Assembly (NCBI RefSeq): GCF_041361465.1
Contig: NZ_JBGKAC010000001.1
Span: 2,356,001-2,420,000 of the forward strand
Length of the DNA stretch: 64,000 bases
Direction: 5' to 3'
Source of the DNA: Halobaculum sp. MBLA0143
Lineage (GTDB): Archaea > Halobacteriota > Halobacteria > Halobacteriales > Haloferacaceae
Positions 17,271 through 26,807 of the stretch are shown piece by piece; positions within the stretch are counted from its first letter, which is position 1; each line of letters opens with the position of its first letter. The notes beneath the pieces are model-generated. The model was not told the DNA's origin. It saw nothing but the letters and a program-made list of their open reading frames with translations, and ran no database searches. The translations under genes were made by a program, and so were the position numbers.

Positions 17271-17292
17271 GACTCCCCCGCGGACGTTCCGT

Positions 17293-18063
17293 ATGGAGAC
17301 CGTGACACACCACGGGCGGGAGACCGCCTACGAGACGTTCGACCGGGGCGCCGACGGCCCGGGACTACTCTGTATCCACGGCAGCGGCGGCACCCGCGGG
17401 GTGTGGAAGGCCCAGGCCCGACTCGCCGACCGACTGCCGGTCACGACGGTCGACCTGGCCGGTCACGGGAACAGCCCGGACACGGACGCCGACCCGGGCG
17501 TCGAGACGCTGGGGGTGTACGCCGACGACGTGGCCGCGGTCGCCGACGCGACGGACGCGCGGGTCCTCGTCGGCAACTCTCTGGGGGGCGCGGTCGCGCT
17601 GTGGGTCGCCTTGGAGCGTGACGTGTCGCTCGACGGACTCGTCCTCGCCGGCACCGGGCCACGGCTCCCCGTGTTGGACGACCTCCTCGCGTGGCTCGCC
17701 GACGACTTCGAGCGCGCCGTGACGTTCCTCCACGGCGAAGATCGGTTGTTCCACGACCCGGAGACGGAGTACGCCGCCGTCTCCGCCGAGACGATGCACG
17801 CAGTCGGGCGGGCGGTGACGGAACGGGACTTCCTGACGAGCCACCGCTTCGACGTCCGCGACCGACTGGACGAGGTGACCGTGCCGGCGCTGGCGCTCGT
17901 CGGTGAACACGACCACCTCACACCCGTGTCGTACCACGAGACCCTGGCCGAGGAGATACCCGCGTGTGAGTTCGGCGTGGTCGAGGACGCCGCCCACCTC
18001 GCCATGTTGGAGCGCCCGACCGCGTTCGGCGAGGCGCTCGTGTCGTTCTGCGACCGACTGTGA
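17293..18063 (+). CDS. Alpha/beta-hydrolase
   Basis: This 256-residue soluble alpha/beta-hydrolase fold protein has an oxyanion-hole HGSGGT (29-34), nucleophile elbow GNSLGG (Ser96), acid in LVGEHDHLTP (near 210) and His in EDAAHLAMLE (near 237). The cap region around 115-185 is moderately sized. It looks like an esterase or carboxylic-ester hydrolase, but the substrate cannot be read from the sequence. The ATG at 17293, 22 bases after the Agl23-like stop, gives the usual start just before the first beta strand; the two genes may be co-transcribed. Confidence 0.88.
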   Translation: METVTHHGRETAYETFDRGADGPGLLCIHGSGGTRGVWKAQARLADRLPVTTVDLAGHGNSPDTDADPGVETLGVYADDVAAVADATDARVLVGNSLGGAVALWVALERDVSLDGLVLAGTGPRLPVLDDLLAWLADDFERAVTFLHGEDRLFHDPETEYAAVSAETMHAVGRAVTERDFLTSHRFDVRDRLDEVTVPALALVGEHDHLTPVSYHETLAEEIPACEFGVVEDAAHLAMLERPTAFGEALVSFCDRL

Positions 18064-18189
18064 CCGGCGCGGCCGAACGTTGAAGTAGGGAGACGGGACC
18101 AGACGCGCCGTGCCCGACTGAGCGGCCTCGGACCGGGCGCGGGTGTGCGACACGACGGTCCGAGCGAGACGGTGTCACAGTGTCGCCTG

Positions 18190-19014
18190 TCAGTACACGT
18201 CGCCCACGTCGGACTCGTAGTGGCTGTGTTCCTCGGCCGGGAACGATCCGTCCTCGACGGCCTCGCGGAACGACTCGACGGCCGTGGTCATCTCCTCGCG
18301 TACGTCGCCGAACTCCGCCGCGAACGGCGGCGTCCGCTCGCTCAGCCCCAGCACGTCCGTGATCACGAGCACCTGACCGTCCGTCTCCGGACCGGCGCCG
18401 ATGCCGATGGTCGGGATCTCCAGTGCCGCCGTCACGTCCGCCGCGAGGTTCGCCGGGACGTGCTCCAACACGAGCGAGAACGCTCCCGCCGCCTCGTGTG
18501 CCTCTGCCAGCTCCAGCAGCTCCGCCGCCGCGTCCGAGTCCGTCCCCTGGCGGTGGTAGCCGCCGAGCTGGTTGACGTGCTGTGGCGTCAAGCCGAGGTG
18601 GGCCATCACCGGGATCCCCAGCTCCACGAGTCGCTCCGTCGTCTCGACGGTGTGTGGCCCACACTCCAGCTTCACCGCGTCCGCGTCCGCCTGCTTCAGC
18701 ATCTGTCCGGCGTTCTCGACACTGTCGGTCTCCGAGACGCCGAAGGAGAGGAACGGCATGTCCGCAACGACCAACGGCTCCGTCGTCGCTCGGGCGACCG
18801 CCGCCGTCCGACTCTGCACCTCGTCGACCGTGACGGGGAGCGTGGAGTCGTGGCCCAACACGGCGTTGCCCATACTGTCGCCGACGAGGATCACGTCGAC
18901 GCCGGCCGCCTCGACCACCTCGGCCGTCGGCGCGTCGTAGGCGGTCAGCATCGTGATCGGGTCCTCGCCACTCTCCCTGATGTCGCGCGTCGTCGTCACG
19001 ACACACGGCTTCAC
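18190..19014 (-). CDS. panB: 3-methyl-2-oxobutanoate hydroxymethyltransferase (ketopantoate hydroxymethyltransferase)
   Basis: PanB transfers a hydroxymethyl group from methylene-tetrahydrofolate to ketoisovalerate, the first step to pantothenate and CoA. The 274-residue protein is a TIM barrel with LTAYDAPTAEVVEAAGVDVILVGDS-type metal-binding segments (the motif around residues 23-48), VMAHLGLTPQ near 138 and the active-site IPTIGIGAGPETDGQVLV near 200-217. The start is uncertain by a few codons: ATG 19014 or GTG 18999 (MTTTRDIRES). It is monocistronic; a TATA-like element is not obvious. Confidence 0.95.
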   Translation of the reverse strand: MKPCVVTTTRDIRESGEDPITMLTAYDAPTAEVVEAAGVDVILVGDSMGNAVLGHDSTLPVTVDEVQSRTAAVARATTEPLVVADMPFLSFGVSETDSVENAGQMLKQADADAVKLECGPHTVETTERLVELGIPVMAHLGLTPQHVNQLGGYHRQGTDSDAAAELLELAEAHEAAGAFSLVLEHVPANLAADVTAALEIPTIGIGAGPETDGQVLVITDVLGLSERTPPFAAEFGDVREEMTTAVESFREAVEDGSFPAEEHSHYESDVGDVY

Positions 19015-19091
19015 ACCGGACGGCTAAAACCGTACGGTCGGCCGACAGATCGGACCGACACGGCTTAGACCGTCGCCGCCGAACCGGGCGT

Positions 19092-19361
19092 GTGCCAGAG
19101 CGCGTCGAGAGCCACGACCCCGACGGCGTCGACTACGGGTGGGTGATGCAGACGACGTTCGTCACCACGATCGTCGTCGGCGCGCCGACCGTCGCGCTGC
19201 TGTCTCTGTTCGTCGGCCTGCAGGACACCTGGGCCGCACGTGCGGAGTTCGCCGTCCGGGTCGGTGCCGTCGTCTGGATTCTCACCGCCGTGGGCGTCTA
19301 CCTCTACGCTCGACGGCACGTCGACGACGAAGAAGAGGCGTCGACGGAGACCGCCGAGTGA
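19092..19361 (+). CDS. Small two-helix membrane protein (DUF5822-like)
   Basis: This 89-residue protein from GTG 19092 has two membrane helices (about 21-43 and 56-74) framed by an acidic N-terminus and a very acidic tail (DDEEEAS). I believe this is the haloarchaeal DUF5822 family, of unknown function. It is divergent to panB (77 bases apart) and convergent with the HAD gene (12 bases apart). Confidence 0.72.
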   Translation: MPERVESHDPDGVDYGWVMQTTFVTTIVVGAPTVALLSLFVGLQDTWAARAEFAVRVGAVVWILTAVGVYLYARRHVDDEEEASTETAE

Positions 19362-19373
19362 GAACGGTGACGG

Positions 19374-19904
19374 CTACCCGACGGCCAGGAACTCGACCCC
19401 GGCGCGCTCGGCTGCGAGAGCGTCGCGTCGTGAGTCGCCGACGAACACCGTCTCCGCCGGCGACGCGCCGAGTCGGTCGACGGCCGCGAGCAACGGCTCC
19501 GGGTCGGGCTTGCGGGTCGCCACGCTGTCGCGTCCGACGACGGCGTCGACAGCGTCCGCCAGCCCGTGTGTCTCGAGTGCGACCCGGCAGGCAGCCTCAC
19601 AGTTGAGCGAGCAGACGCCGACCGGCACGGACAAGGGGAGGTCGTCGGCACGCGGGGCGAGTGTCGACTCCCGGGCACCCGCTCGTTCGTGGTCGGCGAT
19701 CACGGCCTCCAGCTCCGGCCGGAGCCCTCTCGTGTCTGCCTCGTCCAGTAGCTGCCAGAGGTCACCGTCGACCTCGTGGCCGCGGTCGGTGAACACCGCC
19801 CGTCCCTCGGCGGCGACGGTGTCCCACGAGACCACGAGGTCGACGAGCGTTCCGTCGAGGTCGTACACGACGGCCGCGTACGGCTCCAGATCCGCGGGCG
19901 TCAC
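19374..19904 (-). CDS. HAD-superfamily phosphatase
   Basis: This 176-residue HAD hydrolase of the phosphoglycolate phosphatase type has motif I VYDLDGTLVD (nucleophile Asp near residue 14), motif II Ser in VCSLN, motif III Lys in ATRKPDPEP and motif IV FVGDSRRD. A small helical cap lies between motifs I and II. The substrate is unknown. The GTG at 19904 overlaps the stop of the upstream small gene (GTGA), so they are coupled; the open frame further upstream runs over that gene and is rejected. Confidence 0.87.
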   Translation of the reverse strand: MTPADLEPYAAVVYDLDGTLVDLVVSWDTVAAEGRAVFTDRGHEVDGDLWQLLDEADTRGLRPELEAVIADHERAGARESTLAPRADDLPLSVPVGVCSLNCEAACRVALETHGLADAVDAVVGRDSVATRKPDPEPLLAAVDRLGASPAETVFVGDSRRDALAAERAGVEFLAVG

Positions 19905-20137
19905 GCCTCCCCTCCGTCGACGGCTGCCTCGGCCGCCTGCACGACGGCCGTCACGTCCGTTCCGAGATCGGGCGAGAACGGGACTCCCTCCGTCTGGCCG
20001 CCGAACGCTCGGACGATCGTCGCGTTCTCCACGTGCGTCGTCGTCGGGTCGACGCGGCCGTCTGCCGCCGCGCGAGCGCCCGCCACGACCTCGTTCGTGT
20101 CGAACGCGACCAGCTTCGACTCCTGTGAGATCGTCAC
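19901..20137 (-). CDS. Conserved small haloarchaeal protein, unknown function
   Basis: This is a 78-residue acidic soluble protein, MTISQESKL...AAVDGGEA. No domain is recognised. The central stretch is polar with few hydrophobic residues, suggesting a small two-layer fold. It is translationally coupled (4-base overlap) to the HAD phosphatase, so a shared pathway is likely. It sits 55 bases from the acyl-CoA dehydrogenase gene on the same strand. Confidence 0.68.
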   Translation of the reverse strand: MTISQESKLVAFDTNEVVAGARAAADGRVDPTTTHVENATIVRAFGGQTEGVPFSPDLGTDVTAVVQAAEAAVDGGEA

Positions 20138-20191
20138 ACGGCGTCGTACGGAGTCGCTCGATATAACTCCGGGGGAGCGCCCGGAACGGAG

Positions 20192-21346
<1,155 letters not shown>

Positions 21347-21386
21347 ACCGCAGTATTTGCCAGCGGCGAGTTAACTCCTGCGAGGC

Positions 21387-22580
21387 TTACTCCCTCCGCA
21401 GCCACGCCAGTACGCGGTCGGCGTCGGCGTCCAGCCCGCCGCCCTGCGCGAACGTCGGACCGCCGCCACCCCCGCCGCCGAACGTCCCCGTCAGGTCGTC
21501 CACGACGCCGCCGGCGTGAACCTCCCCGTCCGTGGCGACGACGACGAACGGCGCCGGGCCGTCGCCGACGACCGCCACCACGCCACCGTCGTCGTCGACC
21601 CGTTCTTGGGCGCGTTCGCCCACGTCGTTCGGGTCGGCGTCGGGGAGTTGGCCGACGCGCCAGGTCGTACCGTCGCGCGTCGTCGTCGGGAGGTCGGCGA
21701 GTCTGGCGTCCAACAGCTCCGCGCGTGTCTCGGCCAACTCCGCCTCCAACTCCGCGACGCGGTCGTCCAGCCCGGCCGTCTCCGCCGGCAGACTCTCCAG
21801 GTTGCCGTCGACGGTCCCCGCCGCGGCGCGGGCGTTGGCGTGGACGGTCGCGCGGTGGTCGATCCCGGCGGGGCCGACGGCGAACTCCACGCGGGTCATC
21901 CCCTCCCCGGGGTTCGACCGCGACAACACCGTGATCGGGCCGATCTCGGCGGTGTTCGAGACGTGGGTGCCGCCGCAGGCTGCCCAGTCCCACCCCTCGA
22001 TCGTGACGATCCGGACGGTGTCGGCGTCCGCCATCACGCCCTCCTCCGTCTTCGTGTTGAACGACACCCGGTCGCTGTCGCGGGCCTCCGTGACCGGCAC
22101 CTCCCGCCAGGACACCGGCCGGGAGTCCCACACGGCTCGGTTGGCGAGCCGTTCCAACTCGACGAGCGTCTCGTCGTCGATCTCCGTCGTCGTGGTGAAG
22201 TCCACCCGCACCTTCTCCTCGCCGATGCCGAACCCGCCGTACCCCAGGTCGTCCAAGAGGTGACGGCCGGCGCCGTACAGGACGTGACTCGCGGTGTGTG
22301 CCCGGCTACAGTACGTCCGGAAGTCGTCGTCGACGACGGCCACCACCGTGTCGCCGGGCTCGAACGACGGTGGGTCGGCCAGTCGGTGGACGACGCCGTC
22401 GTCCGTCGTCGCGACGGTGTCGACGACGACCCCGTCCAGCGTCCCGCGGTCTGCGGGCTGGCCGCCGCTCTCGGCGTAGAAGTACGTCTCTTCGAGCCAC
22501 ACGTCCCGGCCGTCGACCGCGGCGACGACCGCGTCGAACTCGCGGACCGTCGGGTCCGCCGGTGCGAGACTGGCTGTCAC
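21387..22580 (-). CDS. Alanyl-tRNA editing protein of the AlaX-L type (with DHHA1 domain)
   Basis: This 397-residue free-standing editing protein deacylates tRNA-Ala mischarged with Ser or Gly. The N-terminal beta-barrel (about 1-85) resembles the AlaRS linker. The zinc-binding editing site is intact: HTASH (His95 and His99) and CGGTH (Cys202, His206). A coiled coil (about 255-290) leads to a C-terminal DHHA1 domain ending in the Gly-rich FGGGGGGGPTFAQGGG (about 365-382). It starts 38 bases from the aMBF1 gene stop on the same strand. Family assignment is sure; the substrate amino acid is inferred from family. Confidence 0.9.
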   Translation of the reverse strand: MTASLAPADPTVREFDAVVAAVDGRDVWLEETYFYAESGGQPADRGTLDGVVVDTVATTDDGVVHRLADPPSFEPGDTVVAVVDDDFRTYCSRAHTASHVLYGAGRHLLDDLGYGGFGIGEEKVRVDFTTTTEIDDETLVELERLANRAVWDSRPVSWREVPVTEARDSDRVSFNTKTEEGVMADADTVRIVTIEGWDWAACGGTHVSNTAEIGPITVLSRSNPGEGMTRVEFAVGPAGIDHRATVHANARAAAGTVDGNLESLPAETAGLDDRVAELEAELAETRAELLDARLADLPTTTRDGTTWRVGQLPDADPNDVGERAQERVDDDGGVVAVVGDGPAPFVVVATDGEVHAGGVVDDLTGTFGGGGGGGPTFAQGGGLDADADRVLAWLRRE

Positions 22581-22618
22581 ACCTCCAGACAGCAGCCGAG
22601 ACTACAAGAACACCCAGG

Positions 22619-23131
22619 TCACTCGTCGATCAGCTCCGTCTCCAAGAACGACTCCATCGACGCGACGACGGAGCCGCCGACGTTCGCTCGCGCCGCTCGC
22701 CCCTGTTCGACCGCCAACACCTCGTCTTCCGTCAGGTCCAGTTCCGTCGCGAGTTCCTCGACCGTCAGCCCGGCGTCCTGGCGGGCCCGTTCTGCCCGCG
22801 GACCGTAGTCGGAGACGAGGTACGGCAGCTGGTCGTCCTCGTACTCCGTCCCGTCGGCGACCCAGTCCGAGTTCCCTCGGCTGGCGTCGTACACCCGGGC
22901 GGCGTTCTGTGCCGCGCGCTTGCCGGCGTCCGGCTCGCGCTCCCCACGATCTTCCCCAGGGTCGTCCCGGCCGTCGTCGTCGTCGTCGCCGTGGGGCGCA
23001 CACTCCGAACAGACCAGCAGTTCGGCGCCGGCGACCGACTCTCGGCTGAGATTTCGATCCTCGCGTCCGCAGAGCTCACAGGCGTCGCCGGAGCCGGCGG
23101 AACCCGACCCGCCCGTCGAGTACTTGGCCAT
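22619..23131 (-). CDS. Archaeal multiprotein bridging factor 1 (aMBF1)
   Basis: This 170-residue protein has the aMBF1 layout: an N-terminal zinc ribbon (CELCG at about 18-22 and CSEC at about 42-45), a very acidic linker (about 47-70) and a C-terminal Cro-like helix-turn-helix (about 108-165; AGLTVEELATELDLTEDEVLAVEQG). In archaea MBF1 binds ribosomes and TBP and is thought to link translation and transcription. The ATG at 23131 begins the family N-terminus (MAKYSTGG). A GTAATAT element at about 23134-23140 lies just upstream. Confidence 0.9.
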   Translation of the reverse strand: MAKYSTGGSGSAGSGDACELCGREDRNLSRESVAGAELLVCSECAPHGDDDDDGRDDPGEDRGEREPDAGKRAAQNAARVYDASRGNSDWVADGTEYEDDQLPYLVSDYGPRAERARQDAGLTVEELATELDLTEDEVLAVEQGRAARANVGGSVVASMESFLETELIDE

Positions 23132-23290
23132 AGGGTAATATCCGAGTGAGCGCTCATAAAGCCGTTGTCAGTGTGTCGACTCTGCCGGATTGTCCCGGCG
23201 AGTCCGAAACTGTCGTCTCGTCTGTGCAGTCGAGCGGCCCGAGTCCGTCTCGTGGCTTTCGGGTGTTTCGGTACGCAGAACCCAGTCAGT

Positions 23291-23300
23291 ACAGTTATAC
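23291..23300 (+). promoter_or_regulatory. TATA box
   Basis: ACAGTTATAC lies 30-39 bases before the ATG at 23330, consistent with a short or absent leader for the three-helix membrane protein gene. Confidence 0.45.
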
Positions 23301-23329
23301 GCCCGAGAGCCGGTGACCCGTGTACCTCG

Positions 23330-23635
23330 ATGTTACGACGACGACGGGAGTGGCCACGGGAGTGGATGTCGACGTACGCGACAGTGTCCGCGCTCGCGGT
23401 CGTGCTCCCTGGCGTGTTCCTGATAGACGCCGTCGCAGCACGGTCCGCCGTCGTCGAGGGTGCGCTCCTCGTCGGTCTCTGTGGCGGGCTGATCCTGTCC
23501 GAACTGCTACTGCACGCCGTGTTCCGACGGCTGGACGAACGCGGAGACGACAGGCTGTTGTACGGCTTCGTCGCCGCCAGCCTCCTGGCGTACTCACTGC
23601 TGTGGTACAGGCCGGTCGTACATCTTCTCGGCTAG
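23330..23635 (+). CDS. Small three-helix membrane protein
   Basis: This 101-residue protein begins at ATG 23330 with an Arg-rich cytoplasmic start (MLRRRREWPREW) and has three predicted membrane helices (about 17-37, 41-64 and 75-94). The function is unknown. The TATA-like ACAGTTATAC upstream supports this start over the longer frame from 23165. It lies 43 bases before the metB-like gene on the same strand. Confidence 0.68.
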   Translation: MLRRRREWPREWMSTYATVSALAVVLPGVFLIDAVAARSAVVEGALLVGLCGGLILSELLLHAVFRRLDERGDDRLLYGFVAASLLAYSLLWYRPVVHLLG

Positions 23636-23678
23636 GCCAAAGCGAAGACTGACAACTGTCGAATCACTCAGCAGTCGT

Positions 23679-24842
23679 ATGAGCGAGGACCACGAGTTCC
23701 GGATCGAGACGGACGCCATCCACGCCGGCCAGGAGCCGGACGACGACACCGGCGCCCTGATGACGCCCATCTACGCCAACTCCACCTACGAGCAGGACGC
23801 TCCCGGCGACCACCGTGGCTACGAGTACTCCCGGACCGGCAACCCCACCCGGACGGACTTAGAGGACAATCTCGCGGCCCTGGAGGGCGCGGAGTACGGC
23901 CGCGCGTTCGCCTCCGGAATGGGCGGGATCAACACTGTACTCAACCTCCTGGAGGCGGGCGACCACGTCGTCGCCGGTGACGACGTGTACGGCGGGACCC
24001 ACCGAATCTTCACGCAGGTGTACGAGGAGTACGACCTCTCGTTCGACTTCGTCGACACCACCGACCACGACGCAGTCGGGGACGCGCTCCGCGAGGAGAC
24101 GGAGCTGGTGTGGGTGGAGACGCCGACGAACCCGTTGATGCGGGTCAACGACATCGGAGCGCTGTCGGAGATGGCCCACGCGCACGACGCCTTGTGTGTC
24201 GTCGACAACACGTTCGCCACGCCGTACCTCCAACGGCCCCTGGAGTTCGGCGCCGACGTCGTCTCGCACTCGCTGACGAAGTACCTCGGCGGCCACTCCG
24301 ACGTGGTCGGCGGGGCGCTCGTCACCGACGACGAGGAGCTAGACGAACGGATCGGCTTCTACCAGAACTCCGTGGGCGCGACGCCGTCGCCGTTCGACTG
24401 TTTCCTCGTGCTCCGGGGGACGAAGACGCTCCCGGTGCGGATGGACCGTCACTGCGAGAACGCCAACGAACTGGCGGCCTGGCTGGCCGACCACGAGGCG
24501 GTCGACCGGGTGTACTACCCCGGGCTGGAGAGCCACCCACAGCACGACCTCGCGGCCGCACAGATGGACGACTTCGGCGGAATGCTGTCGTTCGAGTTCG
24601 ACGGCACGTTGGAGCAGGCGTCGACCGTCGTGAGCGAGACGGAGGTGTTCACGCTCGCGGAGTCGCTGGGCGGCGTCGAGAGCCTGATCGAACAGCCGGC
24701 GGCGATGACCCACGCCGCGATTCCGCGGGAGGAACGGCTCGCCGCGGGGCTGACGGACGGGCTGATCCGCGTCAGTGTCGGCGTCGAACACGTCGACGAC
24801 ATGCGACGAGATCTACAGACGGCGTTCGAGGCGGCCCAGTAG
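23679..24842 (+). CDS. Cystathionine gamma-synthase/lyase-family PLP enzyme
   Basis: This 387-residue fold-type I PLP enzyme of Cys/Met metabolism catalyses transsulfuration or gamma-elimination. Visible are YEYSRTGNPT (about 47-56), the PLP-stacking region FASGMGGINTVL, the Asp pocket VVDNTFATPYLQRPL and the PLP lysine in SHSLTKYLGGHSDVVGGA (Lys near 206). The C-terminal domain has ESLGGVESLIEQPA. Whether it makes cystathionine (MetB) or cleaves it (MetC/CysA type) cannot be decided from the sequence. It is monocistronic. Confidence 0.9.
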   Translation: MSEDHEFRIETDAIHAGQEPDDDTGALMTPIYANSTYEQDAPGDHRGYEYSRTGNPTRTDLEDNLAALEGAEYGRAFASGMGGINTVLNLLEAGDHVVAGDDVYGGTHRIFTQVYEEYDLSFDFVDTTDHDAVGDALREETELVWVETPTNPLMRVNDIGALSEMAHAHDALCVVDNTFATPYLQRPLEFGADVVSHSLTKYLGGHSDVVGGALVTDDEELDERIGFYQNSVGATPSPFDCFLVLRGTKTLPVRMDRHCENANELAAWLADHEAVDRVYYPGLESHPQHDLAAAQMDDFGGMLSFEFDGTLEQASTVVSETEVFTLAESLGGVESLIEQPAAMTHAAIPREERLAAGLTDGLIRVSVGVEHVDDMRRDLQTAFEAAQ

Positions 24843-24869
24843 CTCGGCCGGGAGCTCGCAGACGCAGAC

Positions 24870-25124
24870 TCAGGCGTCGCCGTAGCCGTGACCGACGAGC
24901 AAGGCGAGGACGTTCACGGCCAGGAGCGCGCCGACCGTCGACGCGTTCCCCGCCGACAGTCCGCCTGCCACCATCGGGAGGTAGACGAACGGGAGGGCGA
25001 TTGCGGCGTAGAAGCCGACGGCGCGCACCGGGGCCGTCGCCTTCCGGGCGGTGAAGTACTCTCTGGCACGCGGGAGGGACCTTCGCAGTCGACTCGACTC
25101 GGAGGGGCTGATGGAGGGCGTCAT
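24870..25124 (-). CDS. Small two-helix membrane protein
   Basis: This 84-residue protein from ATG 25124 has a basic N-terminal stretch of about 34 residues (SRLRRSLPRAREYFTARK) and then two hydrophobic helices (about 36-54 and 60-79). The function is unknown. The frame remains open upstream to 25247, but that part is Arg/Gly-rich and crosses AT-rich DNA resembling a promoter, so the shorter start is taken. It is convergent with the metB-like gene. Confidence 0.62.
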   Translation of the reverse strand: MTPSISPSESSRLRRSLPRAREYFTARKATAPVRAVGFYAAIALPFVYLPMVAGGLSAGNASTVGALLAVNVLALLVGHGYGDA

Positions 25125-25375
25125 TTCGTGATCGCGGGCGGGTGTGCCCACCTCACTGTACGACCCACCCCCACTAATACCCCGCCGAGGGTTCCGCTCT
25201 GTTCGTCGCGTTTCACGGGGGACACTCCCCGCCGCCGCTCGTTTCACGAACGGTCCAGCGTCTCCGAGAACGTTTATCGACCGCTCTCACTCTTTCTCGT
25301 CGATCTCCGTCGTCCGCGACGGGTGCCGCCCGGGAGTCGCGCCGTCCCCGCCGCCCGGCGGGAGTTACGTGTCAC

Positions 25376-25735
25376 TTACTCGAACACCGACGAGTCGACG
25401 GTCTCGCTGTTGACCACGGACGACTGGTTGTCGTTGGCGCGTGGCTTCGACTTCACCGTCAGGACGCCGACCGGCATCGACCCCTCGACGGCGACGATGT
25501 CACCGTCGGCCGGCGGGAGCACCTCGCGGTCGGCGACACTGTGTCCCGCCCCGTCTTCGACGACGCGTGCCCAGTCCAACTCGAAGTGGTCGTGATCCAG
25601 CAACGACTTCACCACGGTCGGCTTCGCGCTGTAGACGGTGAACGAGTTGTCCTGGCCGCCCATCGTGATCGTGGTCTCCTTCTCGTCGCCGTTCAGCTGC
25701 GGGTCACGGTCGACGTGTTCGGTCAAGTCCGTCAC
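25376..25735 (-). CDS. Conserved hypothetical protein
   Basis: This 119-residue soluble protein starts at GTG 25735 (MTDLTEHVDRDPQL); an in-frame start at 25789 adds 18 residues of less convincing sequence. It is rich in beta-type segments (ETTITMGGQDNSFTVYSAK), contains DHDHFELDW in the centre and has no cysteine. No family is recognised. It is convergent with nothing close; 250 bases of non-coding DNA follow it. Confidence 0.6.
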   Translation of the reverse strand: MTDLTEHVDRDPQLNGDEKETTITMGGQDNSFTVYSAKPTVVKSLLDHDHFELDWARVVEDGAGHSVADREVLPPADGDIVAVEGSMPVGVLTVKSKPRANDNQSSVVNSETVDSSVFE

Positions 25736-25816
25736 GTTCCACGGTCGGAGCGTCACACGGAAGTTCGTTTCGGGGGCGACAGTCCACACTCTGCGAGCGG
25801 GCGCCCCGACGGACTC

Positions 25817-26764
25817 TCACTCCGGGTGCCGGTCGGCGAGCCCGAGTTCGGTGGCGACGGCCCGTCGTTTCAACAACGCGAAGCCGACGACGATACAGAA
25901 GAATCCGACGGCGGTGGCGGTCGTCGGGCGCTCGCCCAGCAGGAGCCAGCCGACCAACGCCGCGAACGGCGGGACGACGTACGACACGAGGTTGATCTCG
26001 ACGGAGCCCAGCCGTTCCAACAGCCGGAAGTAGATCAGGAACCCCAGCCCGGAGGCGACGACCGCGAGGAACGCCAGCGACCAGACGGCGCCGGCGTCCC
26101 AGGCGACGGCGGCGGTCCGTTCGCCCAGTCCGTAGGCGGCGACGTGCAACGCCGCGGCGCCGCCCAGCATCGCCCACGCCTCCAGCGTCTCCGTCTCCAG
26201 GTTCGAGTCCAGCCGCTCCGTGACGACGGAGCCGAGCGCGAACGCCGTCACGGCCGCGAACACGAGCAGTTTGGCGACGACGCCGCCGGCGAGCAGGTTC
26301 GACGGGTCCGGCTCCGCCAACACGGCCACGCCGACGACACCGGCCGCGAGCCCGGCGACTCCCGCGGGCTCCAGCCGTCGTCCGGGCAACAACAGCCGCG
26401 AGAACCCCGTCGTCAGGACCGGGTTGAGTCCGACGATCACCGCCGCGGCGGCGCTCGTCACCGCGGGGTCCGTCTCGCCGACGAACAACAACGCGTGGTA
26501 GCCCGCGATCACGAAGACGGCACCGACCGCGACCGCGAGCCACTGGCGGGCGCTCCGGGGCACCGGGTCGTCGACTGCCCAGACGGCGTACGCCAGCATC
26601 ACCACGCCCGCGACGTCGAACCGGAAGGCCGCGAACAACACCGGCGTCTCGAAGAACCCCCCGGGCGCGGTCGGCGTGCCGAGCCCGGCCTTGATAGCGA
26701 CGAACGCGGCTCCCCAGACGGCCGCCAGCGTCAGGAACAGGCCGGCGTCGCGGTATCGTGGCAC
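25817..26764 (-). CDS. EamA/DMT-family transporter
   Basis: This 315-residue protein has ten predicted membrane helices in two EamA repeats (about 8-145 and 165-300), the drug/metabolite transporter plan. Conserved features include WGAAFVAIK in helix 1 and the GLNPVLTTGFSRLLLPGRRL loop before the second half of repeat 1. Such transporters exchange amino acids, nucleotides or drugs; no substrate can be assigned. It is divergent from nothing and lies 43 bases from the end of the ABC transporter operon. Confidence 0.88.
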   Translation of the reverse strand: MPRYRDAGLFLTLAAVWGAAFVAIKAGLGTPTAPGGFFETPVLFAAFRFDVAGVVMLAYAVWAVDDPVPRSARQWLAVAVGAVFVIAGYHALLFVGETDPAVTSAAAAVIVGLNPVLTTGFSRLLLPGRRLEPAGVAGLAAGVVGVAVLAEPDPSNLLAGGVVAKLLVFAAVTAFALGSVVTERLDSNLETETLEAWAMLGGAAALHVAAYGLGERTAAVAWDAGAVWSLAFLAVVASGLGFLIYFRLLERLGSVEINLVSYVVPPFAALVGWLLLGERPTTATAVGFFCIVVGFALLKRRAVATELGLADRHPE

Positions 26765-26807
26765 GGCCGTCGTTCGACCACCGTCGTCGAGAGGGTTGCG
26801 GTCGCGG